35,969 nt of DNA. It comes from an uncultured Clostridia bacterium. GTDB taxonomy: Bacteria; Bacillota; Clostridia; Oscillospirales; Ruminococcaceae. Positions 26,826 through 35,702 of the stretch are shown one piece after another. Each line of letters begins with the position of its first letter. Within the stretch, counting starts at the first letter, position 1. The translations under genes and the position numbers were made by a program. The stretch is taken from positions 1 to 35,969 of the forward strand of contig CANRLU010000012.1 in NCBI GenBank assembly GCA_947631535.1, given 5' to 3'. A model generated the notes under the pieces. That model searched no databases. It was not told where the DNA came from and saw only the letters and a program-made list of their open reading frames with translations.

Positions 26826-28916
26826 TTAAACTCCGATCATCTCCCTGTTTCCGCTGACGCGCCAGCAGAGCCACTGCATAAAGTCCGCGCCGGCGAGGTA
26901 GATGACGATCGGCAGGGCGAACGCCGCGAGGGTGATTATCGTCGCGGTAGTCGGGCTCTTGGATTTATAAGAGATGAACAGCACGAGCTCCGCAAAAACA
27001 GTTAACGAGATTATGCGACAGACTGTAAGCAATGTTAAATATCCGAGCACGGGCAAGCTGCCGAATTTTGCGTAGCCCGTTATCGCCGAGACCGGCTCCA
27101 AAAGGCCTTGAGAGCCGTATGTCAATATCATCTCGACGTAGTGCGGAACATAGACCGCAAGGCAGATGAGCAGAGTGAAAATCGCGGCAATCATCGCATT
27201 ATGCTCAAAATAAGCACGTTTTCCCGCTTTCGTAGTGTAGAGCAAAAAACCGATCCGCGCGCGGTTGTCGTAGGCGATAAGCGGCGAGATTGAGACACAT
27301 ATTCCGAGCATCACAACGAGCCCGAGGCGGTAGTCGGTCTTGAAGCCGTTCACACCGAAAAGCTCCTCCCAACCCGTCGTGTAGTACATAAATTTGGACA
27401 GTTGTTTTCCGCCGGAGACCTTCACTGCGGTGTTGAATTGATTGACCAGCTTCATAAAGCCCTGCCGTTTCGACCAGTATTCATTATCGGAAAAGCTGCC
27501 CGACGCTGCGGCGTTGTATTCCTTCGTGAGCTCTTCGCCGGCGGATATCATATACCCGTAAACCGCGGCGGAGTCCGTTTTTTCGTACGCTTCGGCGGCG
27601 TAGGCACGGTAGTAGTTGTCGCTCGAGCTGTAGGGGCGGACGTAGTTATATTCGCTGTAAACCGAGAAAGCGAGCACCGCCAAAAGAATCGGCAGGCCCT
27701 TGTGGAGAATGAATAATTTATGCACGGAATATGCAAAAAGCCGCTTCGGAGGCTTTATTTTTATGCGCCTGCGGCGGGTTTTCTTTATCTCTGAAATTGA
27801 TATATTCTCATACAGCTTGACCGTCAGGAAAACCAGCGCAGCTATCAGCAAAAGCGTTACACAGGTGGTCGTAACGAGCAGATTTATCGGGTATCCGAAC
27901 AAGTTTATATTGGCATAGGTTTTAAAAAGATGCGCCGAATTGACGAACGCCGCGAGGTTGATTTGCTTGAGCGGAGAGAGAACCGAGGTCTCGGAGATGA
28001 TGAGATAAAGCGCCGTCTCGATGCCTCCGGCGAGCAGAAGTATGAAGTATGCAGTCGTGTTTTTCAGGCGTATAAAGAGGCTCTGCGCGATGAGCGCGCA
28101 GACAAACATCGCGACGGTTTTGTATGCAAATACAAGTGCCAAGAGCTGCCCGACGCTGATTCTGAGATTGCAGCCCAAGAATCCTTTCAGCGACTGCACG
28201 GGGCGGGAAAGGTCGCCCAAGCCGAACCTCGCGGAGCCTATGAAAAGATTCAGCAGAAAGAAAACGCCTCCGCAGACGAGGCACGCCGTGAACACCGCCG
28301 CAGTTTTAGCGAGCGCGAGGCGGGCTCTGCCGTACCTGAGAGGTTTAACCAATCCTACTATTCCACACTCACGGTCTTTGTAAAATATCGCGGTCACGGC
28401 GGCGAAAATTATGAATAACAGAAGTATATCCGACGCCGTATTTTCGACAGCCAAAAGCACACCGTCCGAGGGCGCAAAGATGGGCTGAACGCTCCGAACG
28501 GCGTCATACGCTGACGGTGTCCTGACGATATTTCGGTAGGCGAAACTCGAAGGGTCTGCAAAAATCGAGACGGCGGTCATCGTCGCGGCAGTGTCGTCTA
28601 TTGACTTGAGGTACTGATGGTACGTCCCGACAGCCTTGAGCTGCTCTATTTCCTCGTTCATCATCGAGCGGACTTCCCACTTTCCGCTCTCCCAGCCGCC
28701 GAACATATTGTCCCGCCGTGCGATTGAATAATCGTAAGCTTCTTGGAAGGTCTTTCCCTCGGCGATTTCGTAGTATTCCTTATACTCCTTCGCGGGGCAG
28801 AGCATACCGAAGCTCTGCGAGCAGGAGACGTAAATATTCAGCAAAAGCCCGCAAATAAGCACCAAAACGAACATTTTGGTGTGCAGGAGCTTGTAAATTT
28901 CATTACGGTAAATCAT
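26826..28916 (-). CDS. ABC-2-type transporter permease, two fused-like halves
   Basis: This 696-aa integral membrane protein starts at ATG 28916, 2 nt after the ATPase stop, with GGAG in the ATPase 3' end; the longer track start would overlap the ATPase. The first half has a membrane segment at about 14-33 (MFVLVLICGLLLN), a large extracellular loop at about 35-160, then segments near 162-180, 203-228, 255-283, 287-310 and 346-366. A basic cytoplasmic linker (KKTRRRRIKIKPPKR, about 378-392) leads to a second half with the same pattern starting near 405 (GLPILLAVLAFSVY). The repeat of anchor, big loop and membrane cluster suggests a fused pair of ABC-2 halves. With the ATPase it should form an exporter. 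The substrate is unknown. No clear terminator follows. Confidence 0.88.
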   Translation of the reverse strand: MIYRNEIYKLLHTKMFVLVLICGLLLNIYVSCSQSFGMLCPAKEYKEYYEIAEGKTFQEAYDYSIARRDNMFGGWESGKWEVRSMMNEEIEQLKAVGTYHQYLKSIDDTAATMTAVSIFADPSSFAYRNIVRTPSAYDAVRSVQPIFAPSDGVLLAVENTASDILLLFIIFAAVTAIFYKDRECGIVGLVKPLRYGRARLALAKTAAVFTACLVCGGVFFLLNLFIGSARFGLGDLSRPVQSLKGFLGCNLRISVGQLLALVFAYKTVAMFVCALIAQSLFIRLKNTTAYFILLLAGGIETALYLIISETSVLSPLKQINLAAFVNSAHLFKTYANINLFGYPINLLVTTTCVTLLLIAALVFLTVKLYENISISEIKKTRRRRIKIKPPKRLFAYSVHKLFILHKGLPILLAVLAFSVYSEYNYVRPYSSSDNYYRAYAAEAYEKTDSAAVYGYMISAGEELTKEYNAAASGSFSDNEYWSKRQGFMKLVNQFNTAVKVSGGKQLSKFMYYTTGWEELFGVNGFKTDYRLGLVVMLGICVSISPLIAYDNRARIGFLLYTTKAGKRAYFEHNAMIAAIFTLLICLAVYVPHYVEMILTYGSQGLLEPVSAITGYAKFGSLPVLGYLTLLTVCRIISLTVFAELVLFISYKSKSPTTATIITLAAFALPIVIYLAGADFMQWLCWRVSGNREMIGV

Positions 28917-28918
28917 AG

Positions 28919-29644
28919 CTATTCTCCGTAATATTGCATATATAGGTTCTCTAAATTCTTCTCGCCGTTTTTGACCTTTTCGCATAGCTCGGGGACGGTC
29001 CCCGCGTCGATGAGCTCGCCCTGCTTTATGAGCAAAATGCGGTCGGCGATGGTCTCGATGTCGGAGACGATATGGGTCGGAATGATGACGATTTTGTCCT
29101 TCGAGAGCCTCGAGATGAGGTTTCGCGTGACGACTCGCTGCTTCGGGTCGAGACCGGCGGTCGGCTCGTCCAAAATCAGCAGTTTCGGGTTGCCGAGGAG
29201 CGCCTGAGCAATCAAAACGCGCTGTTTCATTCCGCCCGAGAAACCGCCCAGCTTCTGGTCAGCACTGTCCGAGAGCTCCACCAAATCCAGCACCCGCTCG
29301 ACTTCGCCCTCGATTTTCTCCTTTTTTATGCCCTTGAGCGCAGCGAGATAGCCGACGAACCTCGATGCGGTGAACGACGGGTAAAGCTCCTGCTGCTGCG
29401 GCATAAAGCCGATTTTGCGGCGGTATTTCGCCTGCAATTTATTGATGTCCTCGCCGTTCCAGAGTATCTCGCTGTCGGGGTCGGCGGGGATATTTTGCGT
29501 AATCAGGTTCATCATCGTAGACTTGCCCGCGCCGTTGGGACCTAAGAGCCCGTAAACGCCGTCGTGAAAGTCGTAGTCAAAGTCGATAAGGGCGTGCTTT
29601 TGGCCGTAATGCTTGTTCACGCCGTTAAGGGATAGTGTGTTCAT
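28919..29644 (-). CDS. ABC transporter ATP-binding protein
   Basis: This 241-aa protein carries all ABC ATPase motifs: Walker A GPNGAGKST (35-43), Q-loop MPQQQ (81-85), signature FSGGMKQR (135-142), Walker B LLILDE (155-160), D-loop GLDP and H-loop H191 (IPTHIVSDIE). It hydrolyses ATP to drive the neighbouring ABC-2 permease and is of the exporter/CcmA-BcrA type. The ATG at 29644 overlaps the lipoprotein TGA by four bases (ATGA), and the permease begins 2 nt after its stop, so translation of the three is coupled. A relic of this gene's first 11 codons survives behind lipoprotein 2. Confidence 0.95.
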   Translation of the reverse strand: MNTLSLNGVNKHYGQKHALIDFDYDFHDGVYGLLGPNGAGKSTMMNLITQNIPADPDSEILWNGEDINKLQAKYRRKIGFMPQQQELYPSFTASRFVGYLAALKGIKKEKIEGEVERVLDLVELSDSADQKLGGFSGGMKQRVLIAQALLGNPKLLILDEPTAGLDPKQRVVTRNLISRLSKDKIVIIPTHIVSDIETIADRILLIKQGELIDAGTVPELCEKVKNGEKNLENLYMQYYGE

Positions 29645-30732
29645 TTTATTTCTTCTCCAATAACTTTTTCTGCCGGAAGCAGCTGATAGTTCCCCTCATA
29701 ATCTGCCGCTAAAAAATATCCCTCGGCAGAGCCGCCGTTGAATGTAAGATTTTTGGTCAAGAGGCGATACCCCTTTTCGGTTTTCATATCTATTACGACC
29801 TTGTCATTTACCGCAATTAAATAATCGTTATACACGACAAAATACGGAATGTCTTTATTTCCTATCCTGCCGCTGAGGTCGATTTCTCTTCCATTCTCCG
29901 TAAGAACCGTTACGTTCATAAAATCTTTATCGGTCATGGTTTTGTTTTCAAAAGTCAGCAGGTAGCCGTCATAACACCCCTGAAGCCCGAAATCCAAATC
30001 TTCGGTTTCCCCCGTTTCAAAGTCGTAGCAAAATGCTTCCCGCGCGTGATTGCCCGAATAGTACAGTTTGTCATTAAAAACACCGTCGATATATGCGCTT
30101 GCGTCTTTGCCGCTTGTCAGAAGGAATTCAGATTTCATCTCGCCCGACGAAAAATCATAGCTGTACAGCCAATTTTCATTTTCGCGGAGATTTACGCCAT
30201 ATTCGTTGAAGCTCTCTTTCTTTGCGCAGATCCACAGCTTGCCGTCGTGGACGATAAAATTTGAGCACCCTGTAATTTTATCGTCGATACCTGACACTTT
30301 AAGCCTGTTCGTCCCGTCAAGGTCGGCGCGCCAAAGGTCTGTCGAGGAATAAAAATTGCCTTCATCATCTAAAGCGGCGTAGTTGTTTTCAAACCAATAT
30401 ATCTTATCTTCGTATTGCACCACCGTCCCGATAATACCTATCGAGCCGCAGTCGGAAGATTTATGCAGGCAGTTGGGCTTAGAGCATACAACGACGTCGA
30501 GACCCGTCCTGAAGTCTACATATCTCAGCCTGTCCCTGCTTGAACCGTTTACTTCGGCGCTCGAAGAATAATAGAAGCCGTCGGTTCGGGTGGTTTTGGC
30601 ATAATCGCTCCAATAGGTTTCGGGGGGTTCCGAATACGGGTCGTAAACACCGCTGTTCTCCGATTCTTCTTTTGAACCGCAGGCCGTCAGGAGCAGCATC
30701 GCTGCAAAAACGATTGCCAATAATTTTTTCAT
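29641..30732 (-). CDS. Lipoprotein 1 of the CxKPNCxH paralogue array
   Basis: This 363-aa protein starts at ATG 30732 with GAGGTG upstream; the track start is too early. The signal peptide ends in lipobox LLLTAC, lipid-attached at C18, so it faces outward on the membrane. A Cys/His cluster, C83-x4-C88-x-H90-x4-C95 (CSKPNCLHKSSDC), follows RYVDFRTGLDVVV. The rest has short beta-strand-rich units (DKIYWFEN, LWRADLDGTNR, GKLWICAK, KLYYSGN) that suggest a beta-propeller-like fold. It has a private consensus promoter and its stop overlaps the ATPase start, linking it to the transporter. Signal peptide and leader closely match lipoprotein 4, pointing to recent duplication. Function is unknown. Confidence 0.82.
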   Translation of the reverse strand: MKKLLAIVFAAMLLLTACGSKEESENSGVYDPYSEPPETYWSDYAKTTRTDGFYYSSSAEVNGSSRDRLRYVDFRTGLDVVVCSKPNCLHKSSDCGSIGIIGTVVQYEDKIYWFENNYAALDDEGNFYSSTDLWRADLDGTNRLKVSGIDDKITGCSNFIVHDGKLWICAKKESFNEYGVNLRENENWLYSYDFSSGEMKSEFLLTSGKDASAYIDGVFNDKLYYSGNHAREAFCYDFETGETEDLDFGLQGCYDGYLLTFENKTMTDKDFMNVTVLTENGREIDLSGRIGNKDIPYFVVYNDYLIAVNDKVVIDMKTEKGYRLLTKNLTFNGGSAEGYFLAADYEGNYQLLPAEKVIGEEIK

Positions 30733-30751
30733 GTAAATCACCTCTTTAAAT

Positions 30752-30780
30752 ATTATATCACAGGCCCAATAGGCTGTCAA
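30752..30780 (-). promoter_or_regulatory. Promoter of lipoprotein 1 / ABC transporter
   Basis: On the minus strand TTGACA (30780-30775) is followed by a 17-bp spacer and TATAAT (30757-30752), a perfect consensus. It gives the lipoprotein 1-ATPase-permease unit its own transcription start within the larger array. Confidence 0.87.
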
Positions 30781-30792
30781 CGGCGCCAAGCT

Positions 30793-30825
30793 CTTGTTTA
30801 CACCGTTAAGCGATAATGTGTTAAT
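30793..30825 (-). pseudogene. Relic of the ABC ATPase start behind lipoprotein 2
   Basis: Between the lipoprotein 2 stop and the lipoprotein 1 promoter the minus strand reads ATT then NTLSLNGVNK, matching the ATPase N-terminus MNTLSLNGVNK at 29644 except that the ATG is ATT. About 27 of 33 bases agree, with changes mainly at third positions. Homology ends after 11 codons. It is a duplication scar, not a gene. Confidence 0.85.
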
Positions 30826-30828
30826 GGC

Positions 30829-31959
30829 TCACCTCTTGAATAATTCATCTTCTGAGACCTTGGTATACTCGCCGGTCGAAACCTCGCTCCCGATGATATA
30901 GCCGTCGCGGTAGCAGAGGACATAGCCGTATTTCGGTATTGCTTTCGGATTCAATTCGAGTATCTCTCCGCTTGAAAGGTCGATGGCATTACCGGCCTCA
31001 GCGTTGAAGAAATACCCGTTTACAGGCGCAGCATAGATGTTGTCGGGCAGTTCATACCCCTCAAAAACCATCTCGCTGCCCTCGCTGTCGAGTATAACCG
31101 CGTTGTCGCCGTCCATATAGCCGTAAAAGCCTCCGCTTGCAAACATCGGCTTTGTTTTTCCGCGCTCATCGAGGGAGGATATAGGCATATCCCACTCCGA
31201 TATCTCGCCGGTCTCGAGATCGACCCGAAGCCGGAAGTCTGTCCACTCCCCGCCCCTTTCGTCGGCATAGTACCCCTCAATATATAATCCTCCGCCATAT
31301 TCGCCGAACACCGACGCGCCCGCGTCATAGCCCTCGGCAAGCTGCCCCAAATTTGCAAACTTCTCCTTTTCGTAGTCATAGCTGCAAATGTAGACCTTGG
31401 TATAGCCTGTGCTGACTCCCGTGTAGTCCTCGTATTCTGCCTCTGCGGCGGTAAAGTAAACGGTCGAGCCCTTTGTTGCAAGGTCGCGGACGGACAAATT
31501 ATCGATAGTATCGGCCTTGACCCTCGAACTGCCGTCGGGGGCGGCTCTGTAGACATCGGTGGAAACAAGAACCTCGCCGCTTTCTCCCCACTCGCGCTTT
31601 TCGCTGAAGAAATACAGCTTATTGTTTACGACCGTCGGATACCCGCTCCAGCAGTCGATCCCGAACGCGGTGCAGACGCTCGGGTCGCTGTGCGGACAGT
31701 TCGGACGCATACAAAGTATTACCGACTGCATCGAGTCAAAGTCGAAAAACCATACCCGCCTCGCCGTGAGGCCGTTCGCGTCCTCGTTTTCGTCGTCGTA
31801 GAATATCCCGTTGAGGGTCCGGCTCGTCCGCCTCGGGCTGCGGTATGCAGTCTCATACCCCGAGGCGTATTCTTTGCCGGCGGTATCTTTCTTTTCACCG
31901 CCGCAGGCACATAGCAGGAAGCAGGCGATGATCAGCGCCGATATAATAAATTTTCTCAT
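30829..31959 (-). CDS. Lipoprotein 2 of the CxKPNCxH paralogue array
   Basis: This 376-aa protein has the signal peptide MRKFIISALIIACFLLCAC, with probable lipid attachment at C19; the LCAC lipobox has an unusual Cys at -2. The cluster is C83-x4-C88-x-H90-x5-C96 (CMRPNCPHSDPSVC), preceded by VWFFDFDSMQSVI as in its paralogues. Strand-rich units such as NKLYFFSE, VYRAAPDGSSR and TVYFTAA suggest a propeller-like fold. The ATG is 6 nt after the stop of lipoprotein 3, whose 3' end carries the GGAGG, so the two are co-transcribed. It was probably once directly followed by the ATPase, as the relic downstream shows. Confidence 0.82.
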   Translation of the reverse strand: MRKFIISALIIACFLLCACGGEKKDTAGKEYASGYETAYRSPRRTSRTLNGIFYDDENEDANGLTARRVWFFDFDSMQSVILCMRPNCPHSDPSVCTAFGIDCWSGYPTVVNNKLYFFSEKREWGESGEVLVSTDVYRAAPDGSSRVKADTIDNLSVRDLATKGSTVYFTAAEAEYEDYTGVSTGYTKVYICSYDYEKEKFANLGQLAEGYDAGASVFGEYGGGLYIEGYYADERGGEWTDFRLRVDLETGEISEWDMPISSLDERGKTKPMFASGGFYGYMDGDNAVILDSEGSEMVFEGYELPDNIYAAPVNGYFFNAEAGNAIDLSSGEILELNPKAIPKYGYVLCYRDGYIIGSEVSTGEYTKVSEDELFKR

Positions 31960-31965
31960 TCCGTG

Positions 31966-33243
31966 TCATTCCTCCTCAAAGAGCTCGGCGGGCAAAAGCT
32001 TGCGGAATTCGCGCGTAAACTGGCCGAAAACAATATAACTGCCCTCATAATATGCTATTATCGCTTCGTTCTCTCCGATCGCGCCGGCTCTGAGCCTGTA
32101 TATATCTCCGGTCCTGAGCTCGGTCGCAAGAAGCGTTTCGGCATTAAACATCATTCCGTTCACGGGATAATCGGCGGCGCGCTCGGTCAGACGGTGATTT
32201 TCGATTTTCCTGACGCTTCCGTCCGGCGAAGCTATTACAGCGGTATTGCCCTGCTGACAGACATAAAACCCCTCCGCCGCCGCAACAATATCCGGCGCAG
32301 GCCAGTTCATACCCTCGCGGTTGCCGGGAACAGGCAGCTCGGATTTCGTTATGCTTCCCGTCTCGGGGTCAAGGGCAAATATTCTTGTTACGGTGAGCGC
32401 GTGAAGGCTGTCAAAGTAGTCGGGCGAGGCCGCGCTCAATCCCTCGGGGCGTTCCTCGGCTCCCACCGACATATAGTAGATTTTTCCTCCGTATTCGCCG
32501 ATTACCCCGACAGTGTCGCTCGCATACAGATGCGAAATCCGGCCCAAATTTTTGAGCTCGTTTGTTTTAAAGTCAAAACTTTCGGCGCAGTAATTATATT
32601 CCGCTGCTAAAAGACCGTTTTCGCCGGCGATCTCCTCCGCCGCAACGGTATAGCCCCTGTCTCCCGAAACATATAAGCCCGAGAGCGTATAACCCTCTAA
32701 TGCCGCGACTTTTCGGCGCTCCGAGCCGTCCGCAGCGGCTTTGTATATATTTGCGCAGGAGCTTATTGCGCCTTTTGCGGACATCTCGCGGGTGTTTTCA
32801 ACAAAGTAGATGCTGCCGCCATAGGAGCACAGCATAACGTCGGTGCCGTTAGACAAGCCGAACGCCGAACATGTTTCGGGGTCGTCATGCAGACAATTCG
32901 GCTTTGAGCAAACCGGAAACGAATTCAAAGACGCAAAATCCGCAAAGCTCATTCTTCCCGCCGAAGAATAGCTGTCAACATAATACGCTCCGTCGGAAAT
33001 CAAAAAGTATCCCGAGCCCTTGGAAGCGCTGAGCTCTTCTATCACTTGCCCGCCGGGGAATTTTCCGTCCGTCACCGTTTTGGCATCGGCGCGAACCGTT
33101 TCCGCGGCGCTCTCGTCAAGCGAAACGACAGCCTCAGTCTCAACCTCGCGGGAGGTTCCATGCTCTTTTCGGCCAGCGCTATTGCAGCCCGACGAGAGCA
33201 TCAACATAACGGCAGATAATAATACTACAGTAATTTTTTTCAT
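31966..33243 (-). CDS. Lipoprotein 3 of the CxKPNCxH paralogue array
   Basis: This 425-aa protein starts at ATG 33243 with GAGGTG upstream; the track start is a GTG three codons earlier, inside the RBS region. Lipobox LSSGC puts the lipid at C20. It is the longest paralogue, with about 25 extra residues between the lipid Cys and the cluster C112-x4-C117-x-H119-x5-C125 (CSKPNCLHDDPETC). MSFADFASLNSFPV precedes the cluster, as in its relatives. Repeated units (GSIYFVEN, IYKAAADGSERR, GKIYYMS) again look propeller-like. Its own consensus promoter makes it the first gene of a lipoprotein 3-2 transcript. Confidence 0.82.
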   Translation of the reverse strand: MKKITVVLLSAVMLMLSSGCNSAGRKEHGTSREVETEAVVSLDESAAETVRADAKTVTDGKFPGGQVIEELSASKGSGYFLISDGAYYVDSYSSAGRMSFADFASLNSFPVCSKPNCLHDDPETCSAFGLSNGTDVMLCSYGGSIYFVENTREMSAKGAISSCANIYKAAADGSERRKVAALEGYTLSGLYVSGDRGYTVAAEEIAGENGLLAAEYNYCAESFDFKTNELKNLGRISHLYASDTVGVIGEYGGKIYYMSVGAEERPEGLSAASPDYFDSLHALTVTRIFALDPETGSITKSELPVPGNREGMNWPAPDIVAAAEGFYVCQQGNTAVIASPDGSVRKIENHRLTERAADYPVNGMMFNAETLLATELRTGDIYRLRAGAIGENEAIIAYYEGSYIVFGQFTREFRKLLPAELFEEE

Positions 33244-33264
33244 ATTTAACACCTCTTTTACGTT

Positions 33265-33293
33265 ATTATACCACTGTATAATAGAGATGTCAA
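33265..33293 (-). promoter_or_regulatory. Promoter of lipoprotein 3
   Basis: On the minus strand TTGACA (33293-33288) is followed by a 17-bp spacer and TATAAT (33270-33265), a perfect consensus in the gap after lipoprotein 4. Confidence 0.87.
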
Positions 33294-33310
33294 TACCCTA
33301 CAGCTTAATC

Positions 33311-34435
33311 TTACGAGAAAAGCTCGTTTTTCGCTATTTTTCTGTATTCATACTGCCCCGAATCTTTGTTCAATCGCTTAACAATATATGAGCCGTCCAA
33401 GTAATAGATTATATCGTCGTATTTATCTATTCCGCTGACGGCATAACGATCGCCGCTGCTTATTTCAACGGCAAATTTGTTTTCCCCGTCGATTATATAG
33501 CCGTCGATAATGCTTACATACGTTGAATTTTGCGTTATGTCGGGAATATATATCTCTTTGCCGTCCTCGGTATAAAATGTCGCTCCCTCGTCCTCATAGT
33601 GAACGAGCCCGCACTCGCATGGGTAATAATCGCCGTCGCGCTCAGAAATTTCGTTGTTTTGGCGGTTATATTTGAAAGTCTCTCTCAGGCTAGTGGGAAA
33701 ATTATTCGGATCGTAGACAAACTTCTCCTCCAAATATGATACCGTAAAATATATATCTCCGTTATATTCTCCGTCGATTTGTATGGCGCAGCTGTATCCT
33801 TTCTTCATTGAGAACAGCTCCGAAAGCTGACCGCTTTCAAGATCATAGGAAAACAGCTTCGCGGTCGGCTCGCTGTGATCGAGAGACAGATCGGTATATC
33901 CATGCGTTCTCATTCCGAAATAAAGAGTGCTGCCGATAAGTAAACAGTCTGACGAATCCTCCATATCTTCCAAGGTCAGAAGCACTTTTCTGTTTGTGCC
34001 GTCGATGTCAGCACGGACGAAATTCATGTTGTAAACGGGCTTGTCTTTTTTCATGTAAGAGTCCGCTTCAAAGAAATAAATATTGCCGTTATAAATGAAC
34101 GGATCAATATCCATTCCGTAGGACGAACAGTCGTGCGTATCGTGACGGCAGTTCGGCTTTGAGCAGATAAGCACCGAATCCATTATCGAAAAATCAAAGA
34201 AGTTAAGCCGCACCTGCGAATCGACGAACAGCTCTCCGTCGTTTGATATGGCCATTGACGGACCGTATCTTTTGCCGTCGGAATCCACGCCATCGGATTG
34301 AATTTCCCCGCCCGCCGCCTCGGATATACCGTCGGAGCCGACCGGCTCGCCGCTCTGCGGAAAGGTTTCGCTTTTTTCGCCGCAGGCCGTCAGAAGCAGT
34401 ATTGCGGCAAAAATGATCGCTAATAATTTTTTCAT
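33311..34435 (-). CDS. Lipoprotein 4 of the CxKPNCxH paralogue array
   Basis: This 374-aa protein starts at ATG 34435 with GAGGTG upstream; the track start six codons earlier lacks an RBS. The signal peptide MKKLLAIIFAAILLLTAC is almost the same as in lipoprotein 1, down to the DNA, with lipid at C18. The cluster is C91-x4-C96-x-H98-x4-C103 (CSKPNCRHDTHDC) after LNFFDFSIMDSVLI. Strand-rich units include GNIYFFEAD, FVRADIDGTNRK and GDIYFTVS. It has its own promoter. Its close pairing with lipoprotein 1 suggests one is a copy of the other. Function is unknown. Confidence 0.82.
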   Translation of the reverse strand: MKKLLAIIFAAILLLTACGEKSETFPQSGEPVGSDGISEAAGGEIQSDGVDSDGKRYGPSMAISNDGELFVDSQVRLNFFDFSIMDSVLICSKPNCRHDTHDCSSYGMDIDPFIYNGNIYFFEADSYMKKDKPVYNMNFVRADIDGTNRKVLLTLEDMEDSSDCLLIGSTLYFGMRTHGYTDLSLDHSEPTAKLFSYDLESGQLSELFSMKKGYSCAIQIDGEYNGDIYFTVSYLEEKFVYDPNNFPTSLRETFKYNRQNNEISERDGDYYPCECGLVHYEDEGATFYTEDGKEIYIPDITQNSTYVSIIDGYIIDGENKFAVEISSGDRYAVSGIDKYDDIIYYLDGSYIVKRLNKDSGQYEYRKIAKNELFS

Positions 34436-34464
34436 ATAAAACACCTCTTTCATTATGTGCTTAA

Positions 34465-34492
34465 ATTATACCCCCCCGAAGCAATTTGTCAA
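34465..34492 (-). promoter_or_regulatory. Promoter of lipoprotein 4
   Basis: On the minus strand TTGACA (34492-34487) is followed by a 16-bp spacer and TATAAT (34470-34465). The spacer contains a run of seven G, unlike the other promoters of the array, and could vary in length by slippage. Confidence 0.85.
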
Positions 34493-34501
34493 GCCGCGCT
34501 T

Positions 34502-35677
34502 TTATTCCACAGTGAACTCATCGCCCGAAACGGCGCAGTAAAGCGTTTGCTGCGAATCAAAGTCGAAATATCTTATTATGTATTTGCCGTCGAGATATTT
34601 AGCGACATATCCCACCCTGACATTTTCTTCAGCAACGTTGACGGTTACCTCTTTGCCGTCAGAGAGCCTGCGAGCACTGCACTCGCCCGTGGAAAGGTCG
34701 TCGAAAATATATCCGTTCGCAACTGCCTTGTCGTTTCCGTTGTAATCCTTTATAAATATCTCCCTGCCGCTCGGGTTGACTATAAGCGTATCGACACAGT
34801 CGGAACAGATCATCGCGCCCTCTTTTATCTGGACGTATATCGGCAATACCGAGGCGTTCGGGTCGGATTCGCGCTTTTTATGCGCCGATACTATTTTCTC
34901 GGGGAGCTCCCAGTCGGTAATTTCAAGCGTTTCAAGGTCAAGCTTTTTGTATTCGGCAATGCTCACCCGCCGAAGCTCTGCGCCGTTATGCTTTCTTGCC
35001 TCGTCGGTGTCTTCGTCCCACCAGTCGGCGTTTTCCTCCTGATAGTTGAGAATGAAATACAGCTCTCCGCCGAGCTCGCCGCAAAAGGTGACGTCAGCCG
35101 AATAGCCCACGCACAGAAGCTCCTTGACTGTAAGCCTTTTGCCGGCGAAGTCATACCCGCAGAGATACAGCTCGCGCACGCCGAACGGCTTGCCCTCGGG
35201 GTGTTCGTTGATTCCGCCGAAATACAAAACGCCGCTGCCGAAGGCCGAACCCGCGCCCGAAAGCAGGGTGACGCCGTCTACGGTGTCGGTCTTTACCCGC
35301 CCAGTGCCGTCGATGGCGGCTTTATAGACGTTCAGACCGCTTATAGGCCTGTCACCCTCGTAACGGGTGTTGTCCTCGAACCAGTAAATGCTGCCTTCAA
35401 CGATGACCGGGTGATTATCCATACCGAGCGCGGAACAGCTTTCGTCGGTGTGAGGGCAGTTTGGCTTCGGGCAGATTACAGCGTCGGTGACCGATGAAAA
35501 ATCGGCAAAGTGCAGCCGCTGTGAAGTATCTACATAAAGCTCGCCGTTTTCGTATTGAAAGCGGTCGTTGTAGTCGATTACGAAGTATTCGGAAGGCACG
35601 GCCGATGATTTCGCGGAATTCCCGCAGCCGCTCAGAAAGAGCGCAAACGCTAAAATTATCCACAGTGTTTTTTTCAT
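34502..35677 (-). CDS. Lipoprotein 5 of the CxKPNCxH paralogue array
   Basis: This 391-aa protein has the signal peptide MKKTLWIILAFALFLSGC with lipid at C18 and an AGGAG RBS upstream. The cluster is C69-x4-C74-x-H76-x4-C81 (CPKPNCPHTDESC), following LHFADFSSVTDAVI. Propeller-like units include GSIYWFED, VYKAAIDGTGRVK, GVLYFGG and GELYFIL. No promoter is visible in the 25-bp gap upstream, so it is probably transcribed with the sixth paralogue to its right. Function is unknown. Confidence 0.83.
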   Translation of the reverse strand: MKKTLWIILAFALFLSGCGNSAKSSAVPSEYFVIDYNDRFQYENGELYVDTSQRLHFADFSSVTDAVICPKPNCPHTDESCSALGMDNHPVIVEGSIYWFEDNTRYEGDRPISGLNVYKAAIDGTGRVKTDTVDGVTLLSGAGSAFGSGVLYFGGINEHPEGKPFGVRELYLCGYDFAGKRLTVKELLCVGYSADVTFCGELGGELYFILNYQEENADWWDEDTDEARKHNGAELRRVSIAEYKKLDLETLEITDWELPEKIVSAHKKRESDPNASVLPIYVQIKEGAMICSDCVDTLIVNPSGREIFIKDYNGNDKAVANGYIFDDLSTGECSARRLSDGKEVTVNVAEENVRVGYVAKYLDGKYIIRYFDFDSQQTLYCAVSGDEFTVE

Positions 35678-35702
35678 ATAAACCGCTCCTTTGCACCGAC
35701 CG

